A stretch of DNA of 64,000 nt from Bacteroidota bacterium. Its GTDB lineage: Bacteria > Bacteroidota > Bacteroidia > Chitinophagales > Chitinophagaceae. Location of the stretch: contig JADJQP010000008.1 of assembly GCA_016712665.1 (NCBI GenBank), positions 62,001 through 126,000 of the forward strand, read 5' to 3'. Positions 1 to 11,490 of the stretch are shown here, piece by piece. Each line of letters opens with the position of its first letter. The first letter of the stretch is position 1. The notes beneath the pieces are model-generated. The model was given only the letters and a program-made list of their open reading frames with translations, was not told the DNA's origin and did not search any database. The position numbers were made by a program, and so were the translations under genes.

Positions 1-33
1 AAGGAAGGCAATGCTGACTATTTTGAATTTCAT
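1..33 (-). CDS. Start of an unknown leftward gene (cut by window edge)
   Basis: An ATG at 33-31 overlaps the stop codon of the ketosynthase-like gene in an ATGA arrangement, the usual sign of translational coupling. Only 11 residues are visible (MKFKIVSIAFL), which look like the beginning of a signal peptide or membrane segment. It would be the next gene of the leftward pigment-type cluster. Function cannot be told. Confidence 0.4.
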   Translation of the reverse strand, partial: MKFKIVSIAFL

Positions 34-1063
34 AGTGCTCTCAAAAGGATGAATGAATGAGATTGATTCTTATAGTGATTGTAGATGAGAACATTTTTTG
101 GTTTGTGATCTTTATTTTTTCCATCACTTGGAATGCTCGCAGTATAACAAAGGTTGCAGGCCAATGCGAATGCAAATGAACTGGCGGTAGGGTATTCTCC
201 ACTCCATTTTTTGAAATCAATAAAAGTGGAATGCGTTAGGGGATTCATATTTTGTCGGATAATGGAATCATATCTCGCATCTCCATTGGTTCCAATCAGG
301 CAGTAATCAATATCTTCAAGAGAAAGGGAATTCTGTTGTAAAAATTCGTGCAAAGCGGACGATATATTTTCTGTATGACATATTTTTAAATCCACAAGTT
401 CTGCATAGGAGCGTTCTGTTTTTTGGGCACTTATTACAAAAAGATGGGCCCCTTCGCCGGCAATACTCCCTTTTGCATCCGTGTCGTAGGTTTCGTTTTC
501 ATTTTTGTACGAACCAAATCGAGAAATTATATCGAATGTATGATTGGTCATTTCATCAATTCCGCCGGTAAGAACCTGTAACTGCTCGTTTTCGGCAAGC
601 CATAGCATACTTTCCTGCAGCGCAAATTCAAAGGAAAGTCCTCGTTGTACATACGTAAAATTATGTCCGTGACAGGTAAGCAATAGGGCAATTTGTCCAC
701 TCACCGTATTATGTGTCGATTGAATAAATGATGTAGGGGTTAATAAGCTTTCATTTTGCGAAATCATCTTTTGTAAAAATGCCTCTGTATCTGCCAAACA
801 GCCGTATCCTGTTCCGGTAATGATTATATCAGGACTGCTTATTTCGGCGTCAAGCAGTGCATTTTTAGCAGCGGCAATACCCATTTTTACCACTTTACTC
901 ATCCGTCTAAGTTGTATGGGTGGCAAAAGGTTTTTATAGTCAGGCTCAATAGCCAACATCCGGCTGCCAGCGGCTTTGATAAACTCCAGATTCGAACCTC
1001 TTGAAGAAGCATTTGTGTTGTCACACACCCGGTACCGTTAATATATATTTTAGGTCTATTCAA
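30..1063 (-). CDS. Ketosynthase-like protein lacking the active-site Cys (chain-length-factor type), one frameshift
   Basis: About 345 residues with a thiolase/beta-ketoacyl-synthase fold. Where the neighbouring enzyme has its nucleophile in TACSSS, this protein reads QRGLSF, so the Cys is replaced by Gly, and the HGTGT motif is missing too (LIGTNGD). It is therefore probably a non-catalytic partner, like the chain-length factors of type II polyketide, aryl-polyene and flexirubin systems. The family-typical start IYINGTGCVTTQ lies in another frame from a TTG at 1063, and joins the rest if one A is restored in the AAA run at 1012-1014. A GTG at 1028 opens the shorter uninterrupted frame. It follows the intact ketosynthase by 3 bases, so the two are surely one operon. 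Family assignment is firm; the pigment pathway is inference. Confidence 0.75.
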
Positions 1064-1066
1064 TGA

Positions 1067-2281
1067 TTACGTTGTTTTACTGAAAATTAATGAACTGCAA
1101 TTGCCACCAAAACCAAAGGAATTACTCATTACATGATGTATTTCTTTACCCTGGATGAGTTTCGTATTAACTTCAAAGGAAAAATCGTTCATAGGGGTGG
1201 TCAAACGCAAGGAAGGGTACACGGTATTGTGTTGTAATGAAAGACAACAATACACCGCTTCGATGCCACCACAAGCACCCAAGGTATGGCCGGTATTAGC
1301 TTTTGTTGAACTCACCAATGGAACATGGTCTGCAAAAAGTCTTTCAATGGCAATTCCTTCACTTGAATCATTGTTTGCCGTACCGGTACCATGCGCGTTG
1401 ATATAGTCAATTTGATGTGGAGCCAAGCCACTCATTTGAAGGGCTTGTTCCATGGCCAGAAAATTTCCTATTCCCTCTGCCGATGAAGCCGTTTGATGAA
1501 AGGCATCATTAGCATTGGCATAGCCACTTACTGCAGCTATAGGTTTTAGATTTAACTGCTTCTTTATCGCATCGCTTACCAACACTACATAGCCTGCGCC
1601 CTCACCGAGATTTAAGCCCTTTCGATGGGCATCAAAGGGTTTACAGGGTTCTGAATCCACTATCATAAGGGTATTAAATCCGTTTAAAGTAAAGCGGCAC
1701 AAGGCATCCGTACCACCTGCTATTACCATATCCAGTTTGTTGTGCTTAATCAAGCGACAACCTTGCATAATGGCATTTGCAGAAGAGGAGCATGCAGTGC
1801 TTAAAGTGGCTACATAGTTTTTGACATTCAATTTTTCGGCTACAAGTTCAGTGATGGCCCCACATTCATGATTGACTACATCACTAAGATGGCCACTTGA
1901 GGGGTCTTTAAGGAAGTCGCTATAAAAATTTTCACTGAGGTCCATTCCTCCAATGGTATTACCTGAAAGAAATCCCACTCGAAGATTTTCAAAAGCCGGT
2001 TCTTCAATTTGCTGTTTTAATTGGGTTAATGCCTCCTCACTTGCAATAGCTGAAAGATAGGCAGCCCTTGGTAAATTAGGTTTCATTTTGGCCATCCCAG
2101 CCAATTCTTCATTTGATTTTTTGATTTCGCATACCAACAAAGAATCCCGATGAATAGTACTTAAGAATGTAGTTTTCCCAACGCCGCTATTTCCTGCTAA
2201 TAAGGATTCAAAGTTTTCAGTTGCATTATCTCCAATGGCCGATATAGCTCCCATGCCACAAATCCATACCTTATTGTTCAT
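1067..2281 (-). CDS. Beta-ketoacyl-ACP synthase (FabF/KAS II-like)
   Basis: Condensing enzyme of about 404 residues joining an acyl chain to malonyl-ACP in the cytoplasm. The catalytic triad is visible: Cys in STACSSSANA, His in AHGTGTAND-like HGTGTANND, and Lys/His in STKANTGHTLGACGG. N-terminal VWICGMGAISAIG is the usual thiolase-fold start. I prefer the ATG at 2281 over an upstream ATG at 2308, because the upstream nine codons overlap a promoter-like TACATTTG box. The downstream neighbour is a Cys-less homologue, so the pair resembles the KS/CLF dimers of flexirubin or aryl-polyene clusters rather than housekeeping FabF. The rest of that cluster would be left of the window. Confidence 0.88.
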   Translation of the reverse strand: MNNKVWICGMGAISAIGDNATENFESLLAGNSGVGKTTFLSTIHRDSLLVCEIKKSNEELAGMAKMKPNLPRAAYLSAIASEEALTQLKQQIEEPAFENLRVGFLSGNTIGGMDLSENFYSDFLKDPSSGHLSDVVNHECGAITELVAEKLNVKNYVATLSTACSSSANAIMQGCRLIKHNKLDMVIAGGTDALCRFTLNGFNTLMIVDSEPCKPFDAHRKGLNLGEGAGYVVLVSDAIKKQLNLKPIAAVSGYANANDAFHQTASSAEGIGNFLAMEQALQMSGLAPHQIDYINAHGTGTANNDSSEGIAIERLFADHVPLVSSTKANTGHTLGACGGIEAVYCCLSLQHNTVYPSLRLTTPMNDFSFEVNTKLIQGKEIHHVMSNSFGFGGNCSSLIFSKTT

Positions 2282-2305
2282 ATATAAAAAGTTCAAAAAA
2301 TTGTA

Positions 2306-2313
2306 CAAATGTA
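2306..2313 (-). promoter_or_regulatory. Putative -7 box TACATTTG for the ketosynthase operon
   Basis: Matches the Bacteroidota -7 consensus TAnnTTTG on the minus strand, 25 bases upstream of the ATG at 2281. No clear -33 TTG was seen at the right distance, so this is only moderately supported. Confidence 0.4.
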
Positions 2314-2345
2314 AGTATTCGCACTGAGATGTAACTCCATGCGAA

Positions 2346-2513
2346 CTAAATTATCTGTGGATCACGGGATTCAATATTTTGGAGTAGAGCCATTCGCCAT
2401 GCAATTCCATTTAGGTAATATGGAAGCCTCTGCAAATCGTGCAAAATAAACGATGTTTCAAATAGAAGTCGCTGCCCAGGAACGCAACTGACCCATTTAC
2501 CAATTGATGCCAT
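2346..2513 (-). other. Possible small ORF in the 2.3-2.66 kb gap
   Basis: The 350-base interval between the ketosynthase and the aminotransferase holds no recognisable gene. The best candidate is this 55-codon minus-strand frame starting ATG GCA TCA. It shows no signal peptide or motif I know, and I cannot tell it from chance. It could also be a fragment of a decayed gene. Confidence 0.15.
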
Positions 2514-2659
2514 GAAAGTTTACTTCTTCGTGTATAGTACTATCATCCGATCCATCAGGTGCTGCTGAATGCAGCTGATCTTCGAAGAAGGTGGTTTACA
2601 TCATCTAAAAATAAAATGAAAGATTATGATTTATAAAAAAATAGTAGTTATTTGGCATT

Positions 2660-3928
2660 ATGAGCAACGTATCCACTCTGGCAAACACCCTAATTCCCTC
2701 CGAAATCATTAAACTTGGAAATGAGATTAGTGAGAAAATACGACAAGGAAATAGTATCTACAATTTCACGATTGGTGATTTTGACCCAAGCATTTTTCCA
2801 ATACCTTCCTTACTTGAGGAAGAAATCATTAAAGCGTATCAGAATAAAAAAACAAATTATCCTCCTGCAAGTGGTATTTCCGAACTACGAAATGAAGTTG
2901 CTGCATTTATTAAACGTAGAATGCTGCTTGATTATGATCCTTCTTCTATTTTAATATCCGGAGGAGGACGTCCTTTGATATATGCTGCTTATCTTACCAT
3001 TTGTGATGAAGGAGAAAAAATTATCTACCCGGTACCATCCTGGAATAATAATCATTACACTCATTTTGTAAACGGGAAGCATATTTGTATTGAAACAAGT
3101 GTTGACAACAATTTTTTGCCAACAGCAGAAGAGTTAATTCCGCATTTTAAGGAGGCAACCTTGCTCGCGCTCTGTTCACCACTTAATCCTACCGGGACTT
3201 TATTTAGCAAGGAGCAATTGACAAAAATTTGCGAGGCCGTTATAGAAGAAAATAAAGGCAGAACTTCACAGCAGAAGCCACTTTACATATTGTTTGACCA
3301 AATATACTGGACATTAACCTATGGTGATGCGGTGCATTATGATCCGGTTAGTTTGTTTCCCGAATTAACAAATTATACCATTTTTGTCGATGGAATCAGC
3401 AAGGCGTTTTGTGCCACAGGTGTTCGAGTAGGTTGGGCGTTTGGTCCTTTAAAGATTATTGACAAAATGAAAAGGATATTAAGTCATATCGGGGCATGGA
3501 GTCCGATGGCTGAACAGGTTGCCACTGCAAAATTCCTACGAAATGAGAGTGCTGTCGATGAATTTTTGCTAGGCACACGAAATAAAATTGAGGTGCGTTT
3601 ACGATTAATATATGAAGGGATTATGGAATTAAAAAATGAAGGATTTCCCATTGATGCAATCTCACCAACTGCTGCCATGTACTTAGCTATAAAATTTCCG
3701 CTAAAGAATAAAAGGGATGATCAGGGTGAACTCATAGTCCATACAGCAACGATTACATCTTTCTTATTAAATAGTGCCTCACTTGCCCTTGTGCCCTTTT
3801 CGGCGTTTGGTGCCAACAAAGAAAGTGAATGGTATCGATTAAGTGTGGGCACCTGTCCTTTAGAAGAAATACCAATAATGTTAAAAAATTGCGATCTGCC
3901 CTTGAATTGCTCTCCTAATAAACAATAG
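2660..3928 (+). CDS. PLP-dependent aminotransferase, class I/II
   Basis: 422 residues, fold type I aminotransferase of the aspartate aminotransferase family. Visible features: N-terminal substrate loop ([13 protein letters not shown]), [12 protein letters not shown], the [11 protein letters not shown] motif with the Asn that binds the PLP ring region, Asp in FDQIYW, and the Schiff-base Lys in the [14 protein letters not shown] segment. The C-terminal arginine that binds substrate carboxylate is likely in WYRLSVGT. The substrate is not evident from sequence. It is 4 bases upstream of pfkA on the same strand, so the two are probably co-transcribed. Confidence 0.88.
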   Translation: MSNVSTLANTLIPSEIIKLGNEISEKIRQGNSIYNFTIGDFDPSIFPIPSLLEEEIIKAYQNKKTNYPPASGISELRNEVAAFIKRRMLLDYDPSSILISGGGRPLIYAAYLTICDEGEKIIYPVPSWNNNHYTHFVNGKHICIETSVDNNFLPTAEELIPHFKEATLLALCSPLNPTGTLFSKEQLTKICEAVIEENKGRTSQQKPLYILFDQIYWTLTYGDAVHYDPVSLFPELTNYTIFVDGISKAFCATGVRVGWAFGPLKIIDKMKRILSHIGAWSPMAEQVATAKFLRNESAVDEFLLGTRNKIEVRLRLIYEGIMELKNEGFPIDAISPTAAMYLAIKFPLKNKRDDQGELIVHTATITSFLLNSASLALVPFSAFGANKESEWYRLSVGTCPLEEIPIMLKNCDLPLNCSPNKQ

Positions 3929-3932
3929 TACT

Positions 3933-4912
<980 letters not shown>

Positions 4913-4986
4913 AATTTTTTACCATGACATTCAGAAGGGTATTGACCTTTAGAAAGTAGATTCAATTCAATTATTATCTTGATCGT

Positions 4987-5031
4987 ATTCAACAAAAAAG
5001 GCCTTCATAATGAAGACCTTTTTTGTTGAAT
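4987..5031. terminator. Bidirectional hairpin terminator
   Basis: A long inverted repeat with arms beginning ATTCAACAAAAAAGG and ending CCTTTTTTGTTGAAT, with a CTTCAT/ATGAAG inner stem. It has A/T runs on both sides and sits between the converging pfkA and PorE-like genes, so it can end transcription from either side. Confidence 0.85.
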
Positions 5032-5046
5032 AAATTGAAAAATTAA

Positions 5047-7231
5047 TTAGTTATCGTTGACTCTGCTTCCCGGCATAACATCGGCATCCGGAGCGCCACC
5101 ATCTTCATTCTCATCTGTATTAATTTCAAGTTTTTTGTTTCGATTTTCATTTCCAGATTTGTCAATATATTCTGGTTTATTTTGATCATAAATAATTCTC
5201 ATATTGTCTAATTCACCAATAACTCTGAATTCGGTTCTTCTATTGTATTGACGACCGGTAGGGTTGTCCTTACCATTAATTTTGTTTGGTTTAATAGGGT
5301 TTTTCATTCCTTCACCACGTGCAATCATTCGGCCTCTGTCAATTCCTTTAGAACCCATGTAACTCATAACAGCTTGTGCACGTTTTACTGATAATTCGTC
5401 ATTGTATGATTCCTCACCTTTGCTATCCGTATACGATCTGATTTCAACGCTTAATGAGGGATTATCTGAAAGGAACCGAACCATTGAATCTAATGCAGCA
5501 TATGAATCCGGTTGAAATTCACCTTTGTCAAAATTGTAATAAACATTATTTACATGGAATTCAAAATCCTTAGTTATTTTTCTCATATAAATAGTAACAA
5601 CTGTAGTATCATCAGGATCCATGGTTGATTTGCCTGTTGTGCTCACCATAGTTCTGCCTGAAACATACTCCATTTTATCGGCGGTAATACTATAGTTTTT
5701 GCCCATTGGAGTATAAAACAAGAAGCTTCCTTCTTTGGAGAATGCGGTATCTTTTAAATTACCTGTTGCTTCATCTTTCATTTTAACTACAACTTTTTCA
5801 ATCGGTTGGTTGCTAACTTCATCGAGTACAATACCTTTTACATAAAAATTTGGTTCTTTAATGACTCTCCAAATATCATCGCAACAAGTTGGATTTTGTA
5901 GGTACATACTTCCAAGTCTGTTTGAAACAAGATATGCATTATCTTTCTTTCCAGGATCTTGGATATAATATAAATCATCAGCGGATGAATTTATAGGGAA
6001 TCCTAAATTCTCGACCTTAGTATAGCGTGATGGACTTGCTGCCTCAGCTGAGAAGATATCATATCCACCTAAATTTGGCCAACCCTGAGACGAAAAATAT
6101 AATTTTTGTTTTTTACTATCAAAGTATGGTGTTCCTTCATTTGCATAGGTATTTATTTTTTTGCCACAATTCTGCGGACGGCGATAGGTTTTTCTGATGG
6201 TATCGTATACTGAGTACCAGATATCGTTTTGACCGGCACCTTGTAATTTTCTATCGGACACAAAAAATAGAACTTCTTTTTTGCCAACCATTCCACAAAA
6301 GGGTTGTGTGTTGTTTGATTCTGGATCATTAATGTAATGGTCCAATTCGTATGGCCCAGACCATGTTCCTTTCTTTACACTAAACGTATCGCAATAAATT
6401 TTACATTTGATAACTAAACTATCTTCCTTACATTTTGTAAAGTAAAAACGATTTTTACCTGGGCTCCATGACCCGTTTCCAATGTGATACTTTGTATCAT
6501 TATATTTTCCGTCTTCAAATTTCATTTTTACCTCAAAACTATCTTTGATTCTAGTTCGGTCATATTCTTTTGGAGCCCACATGAAACGTGAAACCCAATC
6601 TTTTCTCTTAATTTCTTTTGGATTAATAATTACGTTTTGATCCATTGTTGAAAATAGGAGAGCGGTATCACCTAAAGGAAAAGGGAATATTCTGTATTAA
6701 CAGTATTCACGTTTGGACCGGCATTTTTTACAAAGGCTCTTCCTGGATCTTCTAATGAGGCTATTGCCATTTCGCAACCTTTAATTTGCATATTAGCAAA
6801 AACTTTCATTTTTTATTTTTCCCCTTGTAGTTATCTCGGTAGAAGGTGAATCTTTCAATTGCCTTTATGTACTCACCGTTTTGTTTTCTCATTAAACCTT
6901 CTTTAAAAGGGAGCTCTCTGTAAATATCGGGGGCTAATGCAAAGGCTTCAGCGAAATAATTTGCAGCTGGTGGATAATCTTTCAAAAACATACAACATTC
7001 ACCCAACATATATGTGATATATGGATTTCGGGGTTGTTCCTTTTTTAATTGAAGGTAATACTCTAACGCCGTATAAATACTGCGTTCTTTGTATAAAATA
7101 TTTGCATATTTTAATTTCTTTTTAAAAGGCAATTTGGAAATTGGATCATCTTTTGGACCTGCCTTTACAATTACTGAACTCACGCAAAACAATGCGGTAA
7201 TCAACGATAAAATCAATAGTTTTCTTCTCAT
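5047..7231 (-). CDS. PorE-like T9SS protein: TPR, beta-propeller, CRD and OmpA domains (two frameshifts)
   Basis: Reconstructed length is about 729 residues. A Sec signal peptide (MRRKLLILSLITALF...VKAG, no clear lipobox) is followed by TPR helices, then PD40/WD40-like propeller repeats (YFSSQGWPNLGGYDIF), a carboxypeptidase-regulatory-like fold (VKGIVLDEVSNQPIEKVVV) and a C-terminal OmpA peptidoglycan-binding domain (YYNFDKGEFQ, SYTDSKGEES, NDELSVKRAQAVMSY). This order matches PorE of Porphyromonas, which ties the T9SS to peptidoglycan. The frame breaks in an A-run near 6806 and near 6688; uninterrupted pieces are 6806-7231 and 5047-6645, and the bridging segment (KGCEMAIASLEDPGRAF) lies between. 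Being downstream of a PorP/SprF gene and a T9SS adhesin supports a role in that locus. Confidence 0.85.
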
Positions 7232-7306
7232 TTCTTTGAAATGTTTATATATAAGCGTAAATATATATGGAATTATTTAAAAAAGGAAACCTTGTGGATT
7301 TTTTTT

Positions 7307-8347
7307 TTAAAATCTTGAACAAGGGAACGCTAGTCTCTTTGCAAAATCTATTGGATTGGGCATTACATATCGTAGTGCCACTTCAAATCCACCATTGCCA
7401 TTGGATGCAACTTTAAGATCAGACATGTTGTAATCATATGCAAAACCTACTCTGAATCCTTTAAATTCAAAGCCTGCCGTAACGATGGTTGCGTCACCAA
7501 AGCGATAGTACCCTCCAGCAAAAACACCAGTAGCTACGGATTGAATATCCGGTTCGCCAACAATGTATAAAAATTCGGTACCAGCGATCATTTCAGTGGC
7601 TGCCGTTTGGGTTTGATACATAAATGCAGGACGCACATGAAGTCTTTCACCAGCTTGCAATACAGCCCCGATTTGTGCATTGATTCGCATACCTAATCCC
7701 ACTTCATTATTTGCTTTTTTCAATAGCGATTCATTTGGTTGGTTTAAATTATGACCGGCAACACCAATTTGATACGAAAATTTTTCACCTACCATATGCG
7801 AAAAATTCAATCCTGCATTTGCAGTAAAATATTTTACTTTAGGATTTAATTGCTCGCCCGTTGTGCCAGGTTGAAATCCACCATTTTTAAACTCATCTTG
7901 CCAATACAAGCGAGATAAATCAATACTTTTTTGTGTATATCCTCCCTGTAAACCAACAGAAAGAGACATCTTTGATTCTTCTCCTAAAAATTTATGGTAT
8001 GCTAACGACGCTAAAGTGGACAAGTTAGCCAAGTTGCCATCACCAGAACGGTCGTTGTAAATGCTTACACCTCCTGCTAAGTAGTCGTCAACTGCTACAT
8101 CCTTTTTAAGAGCACCATCAATGGATCCTCCAAACGTTACATAAGGAGTGGTTACGCTTGACCATTGGTTTCTAAAAATACCGGTTACACGATACATTCC
8201 ATTGACATATCCTGTTAAAGCCGGATTTAAAATCATTGGAGCACCATTAAATTGCGAAAAATGCATGTCTTGTGCTTGTACTGAAAAAGCGCCAACCGTT
8301 AAAGTCAATGCCACTGCTAATTTTCGAGAGAATGTATTTATTTTCAT
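7307..8347 (-). CDS. PorP/SprF family type IX secretion outer-membrane protein
   Basis: About 346 residues. After a signal peptide ending SVQAQ comes the family hallmark DMHFSQFNGAPMILNPALTG, followed by an amphipathic beta-barrel and a short C-terminus. PorP/SprF proteins are outer-membrane partners of T9SS substrates with a type B (gliding-motility) C-terminal domain, for example SprF with SprB. Here it lies directly downstream of just such an adhesin and upstream of a PorE-like protein, so it is very likely the dedicated partner. The ATG at 8347 gives a normal signal peptide; an alternative ATG at 8359 adds four residues. Confidence 0.9.
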   Translation of the reverse strand: MKINTFSRKLAVALTLTVGAFSVQAQDMHFSQFNGAPMILNPALTGYVNGMYRVTGIFRNQWSSVTTPYVTFGGSIDGALKKDVAVDDYLAGGVSIYNDRSGDGNLANLSTLASLAYHKFLGEESKMSLSVGLQGGYTQKSIDLSRLYWQDEFKNGGFQPGTTGEQLNPKVKYFTANAGLNFSHMVGEKFSYQIGVAGHNLNQPNESLLKKANNEVGLGMRINAQIGAVLQAGERLHVRPAFMYQTQTAATEMIAGTEFLYIVGEPDIQSVATGVFAGGYYRFGDATIVTAGFEFKGFRVGFAYDYNMSDLKVASNGNGGFEVALRYVMPNPIDFAKRLAFPCSRF

Positions 8348-8360
8348 GTTGTTTAACATT

Positions 8361-11338
8361 TTATCTAATTAAAGTTATGTTTCCTTGTTTGTTTATTCTT
8401 TTTCCTGTGGAGGTAGTTGCATCTAACACGTATACATATACACCCAAAGGTTGCGGTTTGCCTTTATACTGCCCGTTCCAGCCCTTATTAATATCGCTGG
8501 TGCTAAAAACCAATTCACCCCATCTATTGTAAACCCTAAAAAAGTTTAAGGTTGCCAATCCACGTACAATAATTCTTAGCTCGTCATTGATACTCGTTCC
8601 GGCACCCGGACTAAAAGCATTAGGCAAATCTAATATAGATTCGGGAGAAATCCTAATCGTTACAGAATCTATTGCCTCACATCCATACTCAGTGGTTGCT
8701 ACAACATAATACTGTGTAGTAACCGGCGGTGTGGCTATTGGATTTTTTATTTTATTATCTGATAAAACGCAGCTGGAGTCCAAGTGAAAAAAGAGCAGTT
8801 TCCGGAGGCATATAACTGTGCCGTTTCGCCCGGATAGAGGGTTTGATCATCCCCTGCATCCAATAAGGCATCCGATACTACTTGAATTCTAACAATATCT
8901 GTATCAGTACATCCGTAAATATTAGAGGAGTAAACGGTATAATCAATATTTGAAATAGGGGTCGAAATCGGGTTACTGATAAATCCATTGTCGAGATAGG
9001 TATCGGGTAACCAGACATAACTTAATCCACCACTGGCCTGGTATTGTACACTGTTTCGTGGACAAATAGTGCTTTCTGTTGGAGTGATGGTTGCAAATTC
9101 AACTGAATGTACCGTTATTGACAGCATATCACTGTCCTTGCAGCCTATCGGGGTACTAACCGTTAATTCATAGAAACCGGACTGATGTCCATTGAAGACT
9201 GTATTTTTTGTATTGCCACTGGTCAATCCAAAGGTGGGGTCCCATGAATAGGTATAAAATGGATAATTGGCAGGTGTTACAATTGGATTGAGTTGCAAGG
9301 TGTCCTAATCACATATTTCTCTGTCTGGGCGAACATCCACAGTCGGGTTAGGTTGTACGTCAATATTAAATGACTTAACCATTGGGATACAACCTGGGTA
9401 CGTAGCAGTAACCGTGTACGTTATAGACGTGTCGGGAGAGGAAAGAGGGTCTTCAATAGTGGCATTATTCAAGTAGGTTGGAGGGGTCCAATTGTAAGTA
9501 AATAAGGGATCTCCTGTCACATTAATTTGTACCTGACCACCTTCGCAAATGCTGGTATCGCCATTATGAAGAATAATATCATTGGGCAAAACGTTAATAA
9601 TCATAGTGTCCGCGCCACTGCATCCTACTGCTTGTGGTTCTACATTTAGAATTAGATTATAAGTACCCAAGGCGGTAAATGTACCGACCGGATTTTGAAT
9701 ATTTGGGTTGCTTAAAAAGCCGACCCCTGTACCACTCCAAGTATAGGTATAGACCTGAGCAGGGGAGATGGTAGGGTTGAATTGTATGACCATGTCTTTA
9801 CATATGGTGGTGTCATTCCCAATAGCAACATTCGGGGGCTGATTGATTTCAATATCGATGGTATCACAAGTTGGAAGGCAACCGGCTAATGGTAATGAAG
9901 CACATACCACATAGCTTGTGTTTACATTAGGACTTACCGTTGGCTCTTTAATATTTGGATTGTTGATATTGGTAATGGGTGTCCAGGCATAAGATAAAGA
10001 ATCGTCTCCAAATACCAAAATGTGCACGCTGTCTTCGGCACAAATTGCCGTATCAGGGGTAATAATATGCATTACAATTGAATCATGAATAAATAAACTG
10101 ATTGAATCTACAATATTGTTGGAACAAGCTGCATATGCATAAATTTTGATTTCTTCAATACCTTCGTTAATTCCGTCTTGAAGAGCGGCAAGCGCCAAAA
10201 AGGCTACACTATCTCCTGCAGGAATGGTTACCTGACCAAATGGAGGACCACCGGGGATTGCGTTGGCACTGTAATCGATTGGGTAGGTGGCGGTACCACC
10301 AACAGAATAATTAAAGGTATATGGAAAAGGGGTGGCAGCAGATCGTTGTATTTTAATAAATCCGGCAGCACAACCTTCTACAATGTATGGATAAGGGGTA
10401 CTTAAGGTGGAGAGGGCGGTTAAGGTAATGGAATTGGAGGAAAGACTACCTGCCTTTAAAAATACACCTGAATCTAACGCCTGATCAGAAGCATCACAAA
10501 CAGCAATTTTGAGATGGTAGGTTGAACAAGGTACTGTTACGGCATAAGCCGTAAAAACAGAAGTAAACCCTGGATACATTACAGTGGTGCCTGCGCCATT
10601 GCATATGAAAAAAGTAGCCATTTGCGCAGCCGTTAAGGTTGCACAAGGTGCCGTTGCATTATAGCATATGGTGTTTGTATTACAGCAATTTCCACCGGGA
10701 GTGGGCAAATTAACTGTATTTACCCCCACCGGACAGTCAGTGGTAGTGGGCACAATAGCAATATTTTTACTATTATTGGCAAAAGGTCCGGTAATGCCTG
10801 GCCCATTAATAAAAAATCCAAATACATCATTAAAAGAACTACAGGTAAAATCAGGGTATTCACATGACCCAAACACATAATCAAATTTTACAGTGTCTCC
10901 TAAGGGAATAAAATCAAATTCTAATACACAGGCATCTCTACTTGGAAACCCTGCTAAAACCGCCAAATCAGCGTCAGCATAATTGGAGAGATGTGAAGTT
11001 GTATTGACGCCCGCCGGGGCATTTACACCAACTCCAGGTGCCCCGTTTTGCGCAGTTCCTGAGGTTAACACGATACCACTGTCAATTCCTAAGTTACTGA
11101 CATTTGGAGGCGTAACCCAAAATTTTCCCTGTGCTACGGGTTCACAATTGTTAAATACCGCATTGGTTACGGTTACACCTGGCCCAGCCAACATTTGCGC
11201 AAGGTCATTGGCTGTTTAGCTTCCTGCAACCGTCATTTGAGCGGTCGCGTTTTGAATTCCAAAGAATACAGCTAAAAGAAAGAGAAGGTATTTCAGTGTA
11301 TTTTTCTTAGTATTCAAAAATGTCGATTGTAGCGTCAT
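8361..11338 (-). CDS. Large T9SS adhesin with choice-of-anchor L and type B C-terminal domain; two in-frame stops and one frameshift
   Basis: About 993 codons. The N-terminus from ATG 11338 has a clear signal peptide (KYLLFLLAVFFGIQNATAQ). Then come a choice-of-anchor L-like region (DLAQMLAGPGVTVTNAVF, FDYVFGSCEYPDF), a Calx-beta/hemolysin-like stretch, and several Ig/PKD-like repeats (TYTWSGTGVGFLSNPNIQNP, YNWTPPTYLNNATI). The C-terminus is the gliding-motility-associated domain (LPNAFSPGAGTSINDELRI, VYNRWGELVF, GWNGQYKG, GVYVYVLDA). An in-frame TAA at 11216-11218 follows the signal peptide and an in-frame TAG lies at 9305-9307; neither changes frame. A T is missing near 8763. Uninterrupted pieces are 9305-11194, 8747-9298 and 8361-8783. 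It is followed by its PorP/SprF partner. Confidence 0.85.
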
Positions 11339-11490
11339 AATAAAGTTCAAATTTAGCTATTTTTTTTCTTATCTGCAATTTATTTTCAAAGTAGTTTAGC
11401 TATTATTTTAGTTCAAAAAAAGAGCATAAATCCACTTTCAAAGAATTATTTTTTCGTCAAATTGATGTAGGTTTGTGGCACTTACAAATA

